DNA of 7,465 nucleotides, taken from the NCBI GenBank assembly GCA_903828035.1, contig CAIKKV010000037.1:1-7465 (forward strand). The letters are read 5' to 3'. Below the pieces are notes generated by a model. The model had not been told where the DNA came from. It saw only the letters and a list, made by a program, of their open reading frames with translations, and did no database searches. This stretch comes from an uncultured bacterium. Lineage in GTDB: Bacteria; Verrucomicrobiota; Kiritimatiellia; CAIKKV01. This document shows, piece after piece, positions 6,672 to 7,465 of the stretch. Each line of letters opens with the position of its first letter. Within the stretch, counting starts at the first letter, position 1. Made by a program: the position numbers and the translations under genes.

Positions 6672-7465
6672 ATGACCTCGCGAACCGTCATCCTGGCCTC
6701 GCCCCGGGGCTTCTGCGCCGGTGTCCGCCATGCCGTTGAAATCGCCGAGGCCGTGCTGCGGCTCCGGCCCCACCCCGTTTACGGGCTGAAGGAGATCGTC
6801 CACAACCGGCAGGTCGTCGAGGCGCTCGAGCGGCAAGGGCTCCGCTTTGTCCAGGATATCGCCGAGGTCCCCGCCGGACAAACCCTGCTTTTCAGCGCGC
6901 ATGGCGTCCCGCCTGCGGTGCGGGCGGCGGCTGCCGCCCGAGGGCTGGACGTGATCGACGCCACCTGCCCGTTCGTCATGAAGGTCCATCACGAGGTTCT
7001 GCAATTCGCCAAGGACGGCTACTCGATCGCCCTGATCGGGCACCGCCGGCACGATGAGGTGATCGGCGTGGCCGGCGAAGCGCCCGACCGGGTGGTGGTC
7101 ATCGAGACCGAGGCGGAAGCCGCCGCGTTTCTCCCGGCCGATCCCGGGCGTGTGGCGGTCATCACGCAAACCACGCTCAGCCAGGGGGAAACGGACAGCA
7201 TCCTGGCCGTTTTAAGGAGTCGGTTCCCGAAGCTGGTCACGCCATCGAAAAAGGACATCTGCTACGCCACCACCAACCGCCAGGAGGCGGTCAAGCAACT
7301 GGCACACCGGGTGCCCTTCATCCTGGTGCTGGGCTCGGAAAACAGCTCCAACTCACGCCGGCTGGTCGAAGTGGCCGTGGCGAACGGCGCCGAGGCGCAC
7401 CTGTTGAACAATCATGAGGCGCTGGCCACGATCCCGCTGGACGGACTGGCGGAGATCGGCCTCAC
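6672..7465 (+). CDS. ispH: 4-hydroxy-3-methylbut-2-enyl diphosphate reductase (IspH/LytB), C-terminus cut by window edge
   Basis: IspH is the last enzyme of the MEP pathway. It reduces HMBPP to IPP and DMAPP in the cytosol using a [4Fe-4S] cluster. The 264 visible residues align closely with E. coli IspH from memory. Cluster cysteines are C15 (SPRGFCAG), C99 (DATCP) and C197 (DICYATTNRQEAV). Substrate and proton-relay residues are H44 (VHNR), H77 (SAHG), H127 with E129 (HDEVIG), T168 (TQTTLS) and the SSN of 225-227 (GSENSSNS). All active-site residues within reach are intact, so the enzyme should work. The remaining roughly 40-60 residues, including the conserved C-terminal Ser near the TAGAS motif, lie beyond the window. 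The ATG at 6672 follows the crtI stop by 3 bases. HDEV replaces the common HPEV, a harmless-looking change. Confidence 0.96.
   Translation, partial: MTSRTVILASPRGFCAGVRHAVEIAEAVLRLRPHPVYGLKEIVHNRQVVEALERQGLRFVQDIAEVPAGQTLLFSAHGVPPAVRAAAAARGLDVIDATCPFVMKVHHEVLQFAKDGYSIALIGHRRHDEVIGVAGEAPDRVVVIETEAEAAAFLPADPGRVAVITQTTLSQGETDSILAVLRSRFPKLVTPSKKDICYATTNRQEAVKQLAHRVPFILVLGSENSSNSRRLVEVAVANGAEAHLLNNHEALATIPLDGLAEIGL

Noticed and set aside
5022..7169. Open frame of 715 codons on the minus strand, antisense to crtI and ispH.
   Set aside because: Tempting because of its length, but its composition is biased (Gly, Glu, Asp, Val, His) without domain motifs. The plus strand encodes two recognisable enzymes with good ribosome sites.

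Overview
The window is GC-rich bacterial chromosome, packed almost end to end with genes; no stretch over 300 bases lacks a gene. It holds six protein-coding genes, two of which run off the window edges. I see no tRNA, rRNA, CRISPR array, insertion sequence or phage gene. The organism is Gram-negative-like: it has a secreted beta-barrel-type outer membrane protein and uses the MEP isoprenoid route. The outer membrane protein resembles the DUF6268 type and sits near a DUF116 cysteine protein. That mix suggests, with low confidence, the PVC superphylum (Verrucomicrobiota/Kiritimatiellota-like), but nothing here fixes the taxonomy.

Left part, bases 1-3611, minus strand: a two-gene operon for a heterodimeric ABC exporter of the MdlA/MdlB (TM287/288-like) type. 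The upstream subunit (1740-3611) has a degenerate Walker B, with Asp in place of the catalytic Glu, and a canonical LSGGQ. The downstream subunit (1-1743, C-terminus cut off) has a canonical Walker B Glu but a deviant signature (ISLGE). The genes overlap by four bases (ATGA), and the motifs are complementary, giving one working and one degenerate ATP site.

Middle part, 3612-4602: an 85-base AT-rich intergenic region separates the exporter operon from a divergent gene (3697-4566, plus). That gene encodes a 289-residue signal-peptide-bearing, probable outer membrane beta-barrel protein. A 36-base convergent gap with only a weak hairpin follows.

Right part, 4603-7465: a divergent isoprenoid-related cluster. 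On the minus strand is a 158-residue DUF116-type protein with eight cysteines. On the plus strand is a CrtI-type phytoene desaturase-like oxidoreductase (5145-6668), followed after 3 bases by ispH (6672 to beyond the edge). IspH makes IPP and DMAPP, the precursors of carotenoids, so a desaturase and a precursor-supply enzyme appear to be co-transcribed. Candidate promoters for the two directions overlap between 5067 and 5129, which suggests that the DUF116 gene and crtI-ispH are regulated together or antagonistically. No phytoene synthase is present in the window.

I found no clearly unprecedented system. The most interesting points are the DUF116/crtI/ispH divergent arrangement and the complementary asymmetry of the exporter.
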